Position numbers and translations under genes: made by a program
Notes under the pieces: model-generated
Seen by the model: only the letters and a program-made list of their open reading frames with translations
Databases searched by the model: none
What the model was told of the DNA's origin: nothing
In this document: piece after piece, positions 21,547-30,045 of the stretch
Position numbering within the stretch: position 1 is the stretch's first letter
How the letters are laid out: each line of letters begins with the position of its first letter
Assembly (NCBI RefSeq): GCF_026262505.1
Contig: NC_067203.1
Location: 23,293,411-23,357,410, forward strand
Reading direction: 5' to 3'
Origin: Trichomonas vaginalis G3
Taxonomy: Eukaryota > Parabasalia > Trichomonadida > Trichomonadidae
DNA: 64,000 bases

Positions 21547-22252
21547 TGTCAATTATCAATATTATTTCGAATAATAACTGTGAATTAAATTTAACAGTTA
21601 GCGGAATTTATAATGTTACTCTCGTTTCTGTGAGTGGTAAATTTAATCCCATTCTTTTAGACCCTTCAGATTATATATATTTATTAAAGATGACCATGAA
21701 AAAACGTATGATATGTATATAAATAATGTGATAACGAAATGGGATATTAACACGATTTTAAGTTATTTAAATGAATCATTTATCGTATGGTATGAAGAAA
21801 ATTTTAAATCAAAACCTGATAAACTTTTGAACTTGATGAAATAAATAACCTTATTAAATTTCCGCTGAAAATTAAATTTTGTACTCCTCATCTTCGTTCA
21901 TTGTTGGGGATATTAAATTTTGAAAAAGATGTTGGGGATGTTTTGTATTCTGACACCGGTTCCAATTTCATTTTAATCAAATGTGATAAGTTAATACCCC
22001 AATGAGATTTTCACATCAAAACATTAGACCTAACTCTTACCCATCAATACAAAACATTTTATCCATCAATTAAACACATTTTCTTTATCATATCCGTTTC
22101 AATTATCTGGGAATTCATTTATTCTTCATTCAAAAGATTTATCAAATATTAAATTTAGAATAACTGACCTATTTGATTGTGATTTAGAATTCATGAATGA
22201 AATATTATGGCAATTTCAAATAGAAAAAATAGCTGATGAGATAACAGATTAA
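21547..22252 (+). pseudogene. Polinton minor-capsid (jelly-roll) candidate, broken
   Basis: It begins MSIINIISNNNCELNLTVSG and shows alternating beta-strand patterns with words typical of minor-capsid (penton-like) proteins of this element class. It is broken in several places. The call rests on place in the virion block and on strand pattern. Confidence 0.45.
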
Positions 22253-22276
22253 ATATTTATTTTTAAATCGTAATAA

Positions 22277-23988
22277 ATGATTAAACAACAGCAACTACAA
22301 CAACTAAGGCGCAGACCATTACATACGCCACATATGCATATAATTCAAAGACGGCAGAACAAACACAAAGGTTGAAATATGGAGATTTGGAGATAGTATT
22401 GAAAAATGACCATTTCGAATTCGTTTGCAAAGGTGGTGCAGTGATATCAAATATAAAAGAAATTTTATTTATGAATTCTAAAATTAAAGGTATAACAGAT
22501 GATATAACATCAATTCCACCAGAAGAACAAAGATATTACGCATTAAATGCATTTCCCAAAGTTTTGAAGATTGGAAGATTTAATTTAAATGAGGAATTCA
22601 TAGAAGGTTTCCTAAATGACATAATGAAGAAAGCAAATTTGGTTTATGTTGATGAAAAAGATAATGAAATTAAAGAAAGGGTTGATAGTGAATTAATGAA
22701 GAAAGCAAATTTGGTTTATGTTGATGAAAAAGATAATGAAATTAAAGAAAGGGTTGAATGGTATCATGAATGGACATCAAAGATTTTAAAAACAAAAGCC
22801 GATACAGGATGGGTTTCAGGATGTTTAGACCTTAAAGCGGATAAAACATATGTTAACGATGAGTTAAATAAGAAGGTGGATAAAACATATGTTAACGATG
22901 AGTTAAATAAGAAAGCAGATAAGGAATATGTTAACGATGAGTTAATGAAAAAGGCGGATAAGGAATATGTTAACGAAATATACCAAAGTTTGATAGGAAC
23001 AAAAAATATTGAAACTATTGTTGGTGACTTTTCTGTCAATGAAGAAAATAAATATTTTAGATGGCAGTTTGTACAGTCCTTAAGAAATGGTATACGGTAT
23101 AAACTCATTCCGAAAAATAACAATGAAATGTATGTAAGTTATAAAAAGAACGATGGTACACAAGTTAAAGTTCCATTAGACAACAACTGCTACTTAAACT
23201 TATATGGAGACGAACAAAAGAAATATTTAAGAGTTTATGAAATGGCAGGTATGACGTTGGCTGACCCAGCTCCAGCACCATACTATTATGACTATGGTGC
23301 TGACGCACGTGTAGACCCAAAAAAGCAAACATTATATTTAGAATATTATAGATATAAAAGATATAATGCAATAGAAAAAACGAGAATGGTATACTATTAT
23401 GAAGATGACAGAAATAAATATTATAGTCAAGATTTTACCTACCCTGAAAACATAAGATTATATTATAAAAAATATTCTGACACAAACCAGAAGAAACCTG
23501 AAATAGTTACACTATATTTTAAGTTCAAAAGAGACAATCCTATAATATCTCATATGTTTGATTTAATGAACCCAGTAGGTTCTATTTATACATCTATGGA
23601 TGCAAGAGGTCCTCAAGTAATGTTTGGTGTTGGTGCATGGGAACAAATAGTTGACAGGTTTTTGTATTGTGCAAACTCTTCAAAGGAAACAGGGGGAAGT
23701 AAAACGATTACAGGTGAAAATTTACCTGCACACAGTCACTACATAGATTTAAGCACATCTCAAGCGGGTTGGCATAAGCATAGATATTGGGATTGGTCAG
23801 GAATGACAAAAGGTAAAGGATATGATGTTAAAGACAACGTTAAGTTTGCTATAGATTGTTACTGGAGTAACACTGAGGGAGGAGGAAACCATACACATTT
23901 CGTTTCAGGATATACGCAAACAACGGGACAAAGTAAAGAATACATGCCACCTTACATGACAGTTTACGCATGGTATAGAGTTCAATGA
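22277..23988 (+). pseudogene. Polinton fibre-like protein with phage tail-collar-like C-terminus
   Basis: The gene begins near 22277 after a T-rich leader; the exact start is not settled and the N-terminal region appears broken. The main frame (22372-23988) is about 538 aa. Residues of the first third contain two near-identical blocks (KKANLVYVDEKDNEIKERV). Then come four units of an about 14-residue repeat (DKTYVNDELNKK, DKEYVNDELMKK), a pattern typical of trimeric fibre shafts. The end resembles the phage tail-collar/fibre tip, with ENLPAHSHY, GGGNHTHFVSG and YMPPYMTVYAWYR. A virion fibre for cell attachment is the likely role (inference). Confidence 0.7.
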
Positions 23989-24029
23989 ATGAACTAAATA
24001 TATTTTATGTCTGTAATTAATTTTTTTTC

Positions 24030-24195
24030 AGTGTCACTACGTCACCAGGTTAAATTAACTTCTTTTAAAAATGATGACAACATGACATTTACGAAAGGAG
24101 GAAGGCAAAAATATAATTTAGGGTAGAAGGTGAGATCTCACCTCATTCTCTCTTCGTTAATGTTGTTGTGACTTCTTCATTAATGTTGTTGTGAC
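24030..24195. repeat. palindromic repeat block upstream of centre
   Basis: Contains GGTGAGATCTCACC (a perfect 14-bp palindrome near 24129) after TTTAGGGTAGAA, and a direct repeat of TTAATGTTGTTGTGACTTC. The TAGGGTAGAAGGT-AGATCT pattern links it to the 136-bp repeats at 25140-25375 and 26417-26880. Confidence 0.75.
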
Positions 24196-24196
24196 T

Positions 24197-25057
24197 TCAT
24201 TCTTCCTCTTTGAAGTTATCGAAATATTCTGTTATTTTTTCCTTCAGTAATGGCAAATCTTCTTTGAATGTAAGTATTGTGCAACCTTTAATATCATAGT
24301 GTGTTTGAGGTAAAGTATCTTGAACTATTTGTTTAACTTGTTCATTTGGGGTCATTGAAATCGGTAAGTTTTCACGATAGAACCAGTTTCTGTCAGATTT
24401 GTAAATCTTAGCTAAGTCGTAAAAGCTTTTGTTGTTTCTTCTGACTAAATGCAACATAACCATATCTCTATCTTCTTCTTTCTCCATCTCTTCAGCGTAA
24501 ATCATATACTTATAGTTCTTTTCCTTTCCTTTTGGTACCGAACGTGGTATTCTTTTCTGTATGTTTTTGTCTTTTGCTTCAATGACTTCATCTTTTGCAT
24601 GAAGTTTCTTTTCCATCTCTTCACGTTCTTGTCTATGAATTTCATCTAACATCATGAAAATATAACAAGCATAGCGAGGTGAAGCCCACATTGCAACAGC
24701 ATTTACAAGAAGTCTATGAACATAATATCCTTTCAAACCAGGAGCCAAATTCTTGCGATTTTCGTACGGAATCTCTACCCTCGGTTTTCCGAGGGAAGCA
24801 AACATATGAGGAAATTCTTCTAAAAGTTCTTTTGTCTGTTGGTTTTCAAACCAATGGTATGCTTGCTTTGTAGAACGAAGAGCATTCAAAATACTTTGCA
24901 TTTGGTACATGTCATCTTTGACCGAACGAATGAGACGGAGTTGTTTGTTAAACTGTATGTACTCGTATTCTTCATTTATAGCTTCATGAACGATAACTGT
25001 TGTTGTGTTCTCTGTTGTTGTGTTCTCTGTTGTTGACATATCTGTCTTTATATACAA
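24197..25057 (-). CDS. Polinton KilA-N domain protein
   Basis: A 286-aa frame whose leader (MYIKTDMSTTENTTTENTTT) is Thr/Asn-rich and resembles that of the next gene; the first ATG or the one six codons later may be used. The central part has the KilA-N signature, with GLKGYYVHRLLVNAVAMWAS and PRYACYIFMMLDEI. A charged coiled coil (REEMEKKLHAKDEVIEAKDK) follows, then a basic C-terminal domain. KilA-N is a DNA-binding domain found in large DNA viruses and phages; a regulatory role here is inference. The frame looks whole. Confidence 0.8.
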   Translation of the reverse strand: MYIKTDMSTTENTTTENTTTVIVHEAINEEYEYIQFNKQLRLIRSVKDDMYQMQSILNALRSTKQAYHWFENQQTKELLEEFPHMFASLGKPRVEIPYENRKNLAPGLKGYYVHRLLVNAVAMWASPRYACYIFMMLDEIHRQEREEMEKKLHAKDEVIEAKDKNIQKRIPRSVPKGKEKNYKYMIYAEEMEKEEDRDMVMLHLVRRNNKSFYDLAKIYKSDRNWFYRENLPISMTPNEQVKQIVQDTLPQTHYDIKGCTILTFKEDLPLLKEKITEYFDNFKEEE

Positions 25058-25084
25058 AATAAAAAAAATAAATAAAATAAAACT

Positions 25085-25375
25085 AACTTTATTTTTTCTA
25101 TCTTAAGGAAATTCATGATTTTTGTTGCTGAATTCAATAAAAATAATGTTTAGGGTAGAAGGTTAGATCTAACCTCTTTTCTAACCTCTTTTCTAACCTC
25201 TTTTCTAACCTCATGAATTTTCATGAATTTTCATGAATTTTCATGAATTTTCATGATTTCTTCGTAAATGTTTTGTCAAAACTTCTTCGTAATGAGCGTA
25301 AATGACCCAAAAATAATGTTTAGGGTAGAAGGTTAGATCTAACCTCTTTTCTAACCTCTTTTCTACCCCAGTTAT
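25085..25375. repeat. palindromic/tandem repeats, inverted with respect to 26417-26880
   Basis: TTTAGGGTAGAAGGTTAGAT followed by CTAACC and repeated CTCTTTTCTAACC occurs twice (near 25149 and 25319). A CATGAATTTT run and TTCTTCGTAATGAGCGTAAA lie between. The block is the reverse complement of the repeat on the other side of the 331-aa gene, so that gene is bracketed by inverted copies. Confidence 0.85.
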
Positions 25376-25376
25376 T

Positions 25377-26372
25377 TTATAAGCGTTTTACATGGTAAAC
25401 GTTATGAATTCGTGAGACTTTAAACAGTTTCGTAGCTTCTATTTCTTCGCTGAGGATATCAAATGTTTTAACGATACCGAAAGTTTCTTTATACTTCTTC
25501 TTGACATCAGATAGAAGGAAATCGTCAACTGTTGGATAGTTTTTGTTCAGAAATTCTAACATGTTCATTTTATTTTCTGCTGGTTTCTCTACTTCTTTCT
25601 TTAAGTCAGCATAGTCGTTTCGCATACGTTCTATCTCTTTGACGGAGTAGTTATATTTCCTAATTGCTGCTTTACATTTAGAACATTGTGGGTTCATTTT
25701 TGCGTTATATTCTGAAACCTTACCTGCTAAAACAACTAAGGCGTCAATGGTTTTCTTTAACTCAAAAGCTGTTGGTTTTATTTGTTCGTTCCATATTTTA
25801 CCCCTTCTATCTTTATCTCTTATCTGCCATACACATTTTGCAGCTAATGAAACAATGTTGTCGTATGTCTTAAATTCTTCAGATTTATATATGTCAGAGA
25901 TGTTCTTATATACCATATCGCAATCTTTGTTCATAACTTTATGGTTGCAATGAAAACCAAGGAATTCATAATTTACCTTTCGTATGAACTTCTTTATTTC
26001 TACTGAGTCAGTTGGTTTCACTTCAATTTCGTCGAATTCAGGAATAGTTAGTTTTTGTTGTTGGATTTCAGGTAGTTTAGGCAAATGGTCAATAATGTCC
26101 TGCATTTCATAAAGATATTCTTCATTTGTTTCATCTTTCGCACTACAGTCTAAATTACTTGTTAACAGTTCTTGCTTTATCTTCTGGATTTTTGTTTCAA
26201 AAGTATATGAAGAAGGAATGAAGTTTTTCATCTCTACTAACATTGACGTAGGATTCATAACTAACGAGTTTGGTGCTGTAGTTGTGGACAGAGTCCCACC
26301 GTTCGTGGCTTGAATTGTTGTTGTGCCGATTGTTGTTGTGCTGATTGTTGACATTTCTGTTCTTACATACAA
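25377..26372 (-). CDS. Polinton unknown protein, 331 aa, sharing its leader with the KilA-N gene
   Basis: It starts MYVRTEMSTISTTTIGTTT, like the MYIKTDMSTTENTTTENTTT of the KilA-N gene, and its upstream DNA (TACAAAATAAAAAAAATAAA) is also shared, so the two leaders arose by duplication. The body is not KilA-N. It has a Glu/Lys-rich helical part, a CSKC pair (CNHKV and CSKCK) that could bind metal, and a C-terminal about 60-residue module (FLNKNYPTVDDFLLSDVKKK). Family unknown. The frame looks whole. Confidence 0.7.
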   Translation of the reverse strand: MYVRTEMSTISTTTIGTTTIQATNGGTLSTTTAPNSLVMNPTSMLVEMKNFIPSSYTFETKIQKIKQELLTSNLDCSAKDETNEEYLYEMQDIIDHLPKLPEIQQQKLTIPEFDEIEVKPTDSVEIKKFIRKVNYEFLGFHCNHKVMNKDCDMVYKNISDIYKSEEFKTYDNIVSLAAKCVWQIRDKDRRGKIWNEQIKPTAFELKKTIDALVVLAGKVSEYNAKMNPQCSKCKAAIRKYNYSVKEIERMRNDYADLKKEVEKPAENKMNMLEFLNKNYPTVDDFLLSDVKKKYKETFGIVKTFDILSEEIEATKLFKVSRIHNVYHVKRL

Positions 26373-26416
26373 AATAAAAAAAATAAATAAAAATAAAACT
26401 AATTTTATTTATTCTA

Positions 26417-26880
26417 TCTTAAGGAAATTTACGAAGAAATCATGAAAATTCATGAAAATTCATGAAAATTCATGAAAATTCATGAGGTTAGAAAAGAGGT
26501 TAGAAAAGAGGTTAGATCTAACCTTCTACCCTAAACATTATTTTTGGGTCATTTACGCTCATTACGAAGAAGTCTTAAGGAAATTTACGAAGAAATCATG
26601 AAAATTCATGAAAATTCATGAGGTTAGAAAAGAGGTTAGAAAAGAGGTTAGATCTAACCTTCTACCCTAAACATTATTTTTGGGTCATTTACGCTCATTA
26701 CGAAGAAGTCTTAAGGAAATTTACGAAGAAATCATGAAAATTCATGAAAATTCATGAGGTTAGAAAAGAGGTTAGAAAAGAGGTTAGATCTAACCTTCTA
26801 CCCTAAACATTATTTTTGGGTCATTTACGCTCATTACGAAGAAGTCTTAAGGAAATTTACGAAGAAATCATGAAAGTCCT
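26417..26880. repeat. 136-bp tandem repeat with central GATC palindrome
   Basis: Units begin TCTTAAGGAAATTTACG at 26417, 26573, 26709 and (partial) 26845. The period is 136 bp, with the first unit 20 bp longer because of two extra CATGAAAATT subunits. Each unit carries CATGAAAATT runs, GAGGTTAGAAAA repeats and the palindrome GGTTAGATCTAACC. It lies immediately upstream of the minus-strand 331-aa gene and upstream of the plus-strand small genes. It may be a promoter/enhancer or origin-like block. Confidence 0.92.
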
Positions 26881-26929
26881 GAGCTCCAAAAGAGCGAACG
26901 GCATAATTCAAATTTTTATTTTAGTATAA

Positions 26930-27082
26930 ATGAAGATTCTACCATATGGTGTTATTGGAAGAGATAAAGATGGAAACCCAATATTTGATCCAAAGTTAAA
27001 ATTAAAGTTACTGACAAGACAACAACTTGAAAAGTTGCTGAAACCAAAACAGGATGAGAAAATGAGAAAGAAAAAAATTTAA
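26930..27082 (+). CDS. Polinton micro-protein 1 (50 aa)
   Basis: The start (MKILPYGVIGRDKDGNPIFD) follows a TTTTTATTTTAGTATAAATG leader. The product ends in a basic helix (LLTRQQLEKLLKPKQDEKMR). The motif L-L-T-(R/K)-x-x-(L/M)-x-K-(L/M)-(L/M) recurs in the next two small genes. Function unknown. It is short, but the identical leader type and shared motif support it. Confidence 0.6.
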   Translation: MKILPYGVIGRDKDGNPIFDPKLKLKLLTRQQLEKLLKPKQDEKMRKKKI

Positions 27083-27108
27083 ATTATGCAATTTTATTTT
27101 TATCATAA

Positions 27109-27291
27109 ATGACCAAATTAATTAAGCCAACTATTTCTAAATTAATGATACCAATGAAATCATTTCATGGAGTACTTATCCCAGGTTCTTCACAATTAGC
27201 CGGGGCAGGTGTTGTGACTCAAGGTGGAACATTAGCGAATCCATTCAAATTATTAACTAAAGATGAACTTAATAAAATGATGATAAAATAA
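27109..27291 (+). CDS. Polinton micro-protein 2 (60 aa)
   Basis: It starts 26 bp after micro-protein 1 with leader TTTTATTTTTATCATAAATG. The middle is Gly/Ala-rich (SSQLAGAGVVTQGGTLANPF), and the end LLTKDELNKMMIK matches the motif of its neighbours. Function unknown. Confidence 0.65.
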   Translation: MTKLIKPTISKLMIPMKSFHGVLIPGSSQLAGAGVVTQGGTLANPFKLLTKDELNKMMIK

Positions 27292-27630
27292 CTGATAACA
27301 AAATTTTATTTCAGTGCTACCATAAAAACAGGTGAAATCTCACCTCTTCACCTAAACATGGGCTTCGCCCTTGCCGCTAGCGGCTTATTTTTGTTCAAAG
27401 CTTCCACGAGAGAAAAGATTCCTCATTCGCTAAGGATTCCAAAAATGAAAAAATCATTGATTTCGGCTGAGAAAAAACATCAAAACCCTTCTTCCACGGG
27501 AACAAAGAAATAAAGAAGAAATAAAGAAGAAATAAAGTAAATTTTTTATTTATTCCCGTGGAAGATAGAGCACTTTTATGACACTTTTTATTCACGACAA
27601 ACAAGACAAACAAAGAAAATGAGAAAATAC
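27292..27630. other. hairpin-rich spacer in the Polinton centre
   Basis: Holds GGTGAAATCTCACC (27330 area), the palindrome GCCGCTAGCGGC (near 27373) and a 12-bp stem CTTCCACGGGAA (27491-27502) against TTCCCGTGGAAG (27553-27564) around a purine-rich loop with repeated AATAAAGAAG. No gene is seen. The leader-like sequence GATAAAATAACTGATAACAAA occurs on both sides (27282 and about 27800), as if this segment had been inserted between two duplicated leaders. Confidence 0.6.
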
Positions 27631-27703
27631 GGCGCTGTCGCGGTTCGAACCACAGACCTTGACCCCTCCATAACACCACCTTAGACCACTGTGCTACGTA
27701 GCC
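27631..27703 (-). tRNA. tRNA-like relic (73 nt) inside the Polinton
   Basis: On the minus strand an A-box (TAGCACAGTGG) and a B-box (GGTTCGAACC) are spaced as in a tRNA. Counting from GGCTACG to AGCGCC gives 73 nt, the normal length. The outer acceptor pairs GGC/GCC form, but the inner acceptor, anticodon stem and T stem pair poorly. It is therefore more likely a decayed tRNA or the head of a SINE-like piece than a working tRNA. No anticodon is called. Confidence 0.4.
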
Positions 27704-27838
27704 TGTCGACATAAGATTTTATAAATTGCATATTTGACGTAAATTTATTTCCCAGTTATTCAAAAATAATTAATTATTGAATAACCTAAAAACATTAACG
27801 ATAAAATAACTGATAACAAATTTTTATTTTTATCATAA

Positions 27839-28003
27839 ATGAATACCCCACAAGCTCAAAATTTACCACGAATCATAACAAGGGAGGAAATGATAAAAAT
27901 GATGCAAGAACATGTTAAAAATAACAAACCACTAAAATTGAGAAAATGTGGTTATGCAGTAATGATGGAAAGAGAGATGTTGTCGAAGAGGAATAAAAAT
28001 TAA
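27839..28003 (+). CDS. Polinton micro-protein 3 (54 aa)
   Basis: It starts MNTPQAQNLPRIITREEMIK after leader TTTTTATTTTTATCATAAATG. The segment IITREEMIKMMQEH matches the LLT-K/R motif of micro-proteins 1 and 2. The end is basic (EMLSKRNKN). Its stop overlaps by a few bases the stop of the convergent minus-strand gene at 28000-28272. Confidence 0.6.
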   Translation: MNTPQAQNLPRIITREEMIKMMQEHVKNNKPLKLRKCGYAVMMEREMLSKRNKN

Positions 28004-28272
28004 ATTTGGATTGAGTTTAAAAATTCATCTTTATTAAATTCATCTCTTCCAATCAATTTATTTATTCTATTAAATTCTTTTATTTTTGCTTCACCCAGTT
28101 TAAGGATTGAACGATAAGTTTCTAATTTTTCGATTATTTCTTTCCTCTCTTTATCGTTTTCAGCCCCACTGCATTGCGGCTTCTTTTTGTAATAGCATAT
28201 TTTTGATTTAATTCTGTTTAGTTTCTTTTTATATTCATCGTCTGGACTCTTGGCTGCTTCGTTGTCACTCAT
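28000..28272 (-). CDS. Polinton hypothetical coiled-coil protein, 90 aa
   Basis: A 90-aa product rich in Lys and Glu with likely helices (DDEYKKKLNRIKSKICYYKK and ERKEIIEKLETYRSILKLGE). It lies 20 bp downstream of the integrase gene on the same strand. Family unknown. Confidence 0.6.
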   Translation of the reverse strand: MSDNEAAKSPDDEYKKKLNRIKSKICYYKKKPQCSGAENDKERKEIIEKLETYRSILKLGEAKIKEFNRINKLIGRDEFNKDEFLNSIQI

Positions 28273-28292
28273 TTCTTACGAAATAAAAAAAA

Positions 28293-29870
28293 TTAAATAT
28301 TATTTAAATATAATGGAGTAATAAAATAAATCGGAATTTCTATTAATTTATCACCAACTTCAACTAATGCATTACCGTTAATATATCTAACAAATTCGGC
28401 TATTGTGTCAAATCTTCGTCTTCTTTTTGTCATTAATTTATCAGTTTTTCCATAATCGAGATGAATCAAAACTTTATCCCCTTGTTTAAAATTCATGAGC
28501 CCCGAATTAATTTGTTCATGTTTAACATCATTCAACCTTTCCATTTGCTTTCTAATATATTCCCATTCTTTTGAAATATCATTTTTCATTTCCACTGGTT
28601 TCATGTTTATTGTTCTATGCCATGTATTATTGTAATAATATACTAACTGTTGTATGATGGAGTCATGATTTCCATCCCAGTATATCTGACCGTTAACCCC
28701 CAACGCATCTCTAAGAGTTCTCATTACCGCATCAACTATTTTATTATGAAACGTATATGGAGAAGATGAGAAGTAAAAATTAATTTGTGGGAAATAATGA
28801 GCCATAGCTGCCTGAAATCCTTTATCACCATCACCCCTGATATTATCTACTCTTTCATGATCTAGTAAGTATTGAATAGCTCTTCTTGTTTCCTGTTCTG
28901 TTTTCCCTTTCACTGGAATGCAATATAAATATCTAGTGTTAATGTTAATGGCAAATAAATAAGTAATGTTTCCTTTTGAATATTCCAGATGATCGATTTC
29001 GTATGAATATGGATATGGTGCAAATGAAGGGCGACTAAATTTTTCCTTTAACGGTTGAATTTTTGGGTCAATTGGTTTATTTAATATCTTGAAATCCTTT
29101 TTAAAATCTTTTTGCTTCTTTAATGTTTGAAATGGATATAATAAAGTGAATGATGAAGGATTAACTGAAGGGGGAGGAGGTACTGTCGTTGGAGGTTTTG
29201 GTGTTGTAAGTGGTTTAATTTTATCCGCTTTGATTTTGGATGATGAAGTTTTGGATTTGACACCCACTTTCATTAATTCTGGATGTATTCTATTCATTTG
29301 TTTTAAATATGCTGTATATAAAGGTTTGATATACTTTCCCGCTTCGAGTTTATGTTGAAGGATGAATTCCAAAAGTTGATCTTCATTTAAAAGTCGGGCT
29401 GAATATGGTTTAACTAATGAATCATAAATTAAAGCTTGTGCATCATTTATGGTCTGAAGGACCTGGGCGTTTTGCACCTTTAGCTGTTGAACATTTGCTA
29501 CTTTCTCTTTTGGTGTTGTTTTCGGCTTTTTCTTCTTTGGCTTTTGCGGCTCAGGATTATATAATTTATATAATTCATCAATATCTTCTTCTGTTAATAC
29601 TTTATTTTTGAAATCTTTCAACTGTTTAAGTTGTGGTTTAGATTTTCCCTTTGTATATTTATTATTTTTAATTTTGTCTTTAATTTTAGAAATTATTTTA
29701 TCATGATATTTCAAAATTTCATTTTTATAATATGGATAATAATAATCCATATCATCACCCGTTATATTGTTATTATGTTTTTGGAGATATGCTTTTAAAT
29801 CGTAATAATCAAGAAAATTTTGATTAAATACTAAATCATCAATTAAAATTTCTAAATCTACATTATCCAT
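28293..29870 (-). CDS. Polinton integrase (retroviral rve type)
   Basis: A 525-aa protein. A Lys-rich N-terminal half (long helical and Pro-rich linker with TTPKPPTTVPPPP) leads to an RNase-H-fold integrase core. The core has acidic motifs in EIDHLEYSKGNITYLFAI and RGDGDKGFQAAM and the later helix region HNKIVDAVMRTLRD. The C-terminal part (FKQGDKVLIHLDYGKTDK) looks like the SH3/chromo-like tail seen in this family. It inserts the element and makes the 6-bp duplication (family knowledge). The frame looks whole. Leader: TTTATTTTATTTTTATATAA then ATG. Confidence 0.9.
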   Translation of the reverse strand: MDNVDLEILIDDLVFNQNFLDYYDLKAYLQKHNNNITGDDMDYYYPYYKNEILKYHDKIISKIKDKIKNNKYTKGKSKPQLKQLKDFKNKVLTEEDIDELYKLYNPEPQKPKKKKPKTTPKEKVANVQQLKVQNAQVLQTINDAQALIYDSLVKPYSARLLNEDQLLEFILQHKLEAGKYIKPLYTAYLKQMNRIHPELMKVGVKSKTSSSKIKADKIKPLTTPKPPTTVPPPPSVNPSSFTLLYPFQTLKKQKDFKKDFKILNKPIDPKIQPLKEKFSRPSFAPYPYSYEIDHLEYSKGNITYLFAININTRYLYCIPVKGKTEQETRRAIQYLLDHERVDNIRGDGDKGFQAAMAHYFPQINFYFSSSPYTFHNKIVDAVMRTLRDALGVNGQIYWDGNHDSIIQQLVYYYNNTWHRTINMKPVEMKNDISKEWEYIRKQMERLNDVKHEQINSGLMNFKQGDKVLIHLDYGKTDKLMTKRRRRFDTIAEFVRYINGNALVEVGDKLIEIPIYFITPLYLNNI

Positions 29871-29896
29871 TTATATAAAAATAAAATAAATGTTTT

Positions 29897-30045
29897 AAGG
29901 GTGCCCACCTCTTTGAATCATAGTATCAAAACCATTATTTACATATTGAATCACATCATTAACGGTTCCTTTTGTCTCTTCTGTGGTATTTTATTAAAAA
30001 TAAAATTTTAAATTCATGACTCAACCCCTACATTTTTAAATTGTA
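29897..30045 (-). pseudogene. possible small Polinton gene remnant
   Basis: A short codon-like stretch of about 30 residues lies between the integrase and polymerase genes, behind a typical T-rich leader. It may be the relic of another micro-gene and appears broken. Nothing more can be said. Confidence 0.3.

Noticed and set aside
24110-26880. CRISPR-like regular repeats
   Set aside because: The repeats are contiguous tandem units without unique spacers, in a eukaryotic element.
27395-27712. 105-aa minus-strand frame (MSTGYVAQWSKVV)
   Set aside because: Its N-terminal words are the translation of a tRNA-like sequence and the remainder is low complexity.
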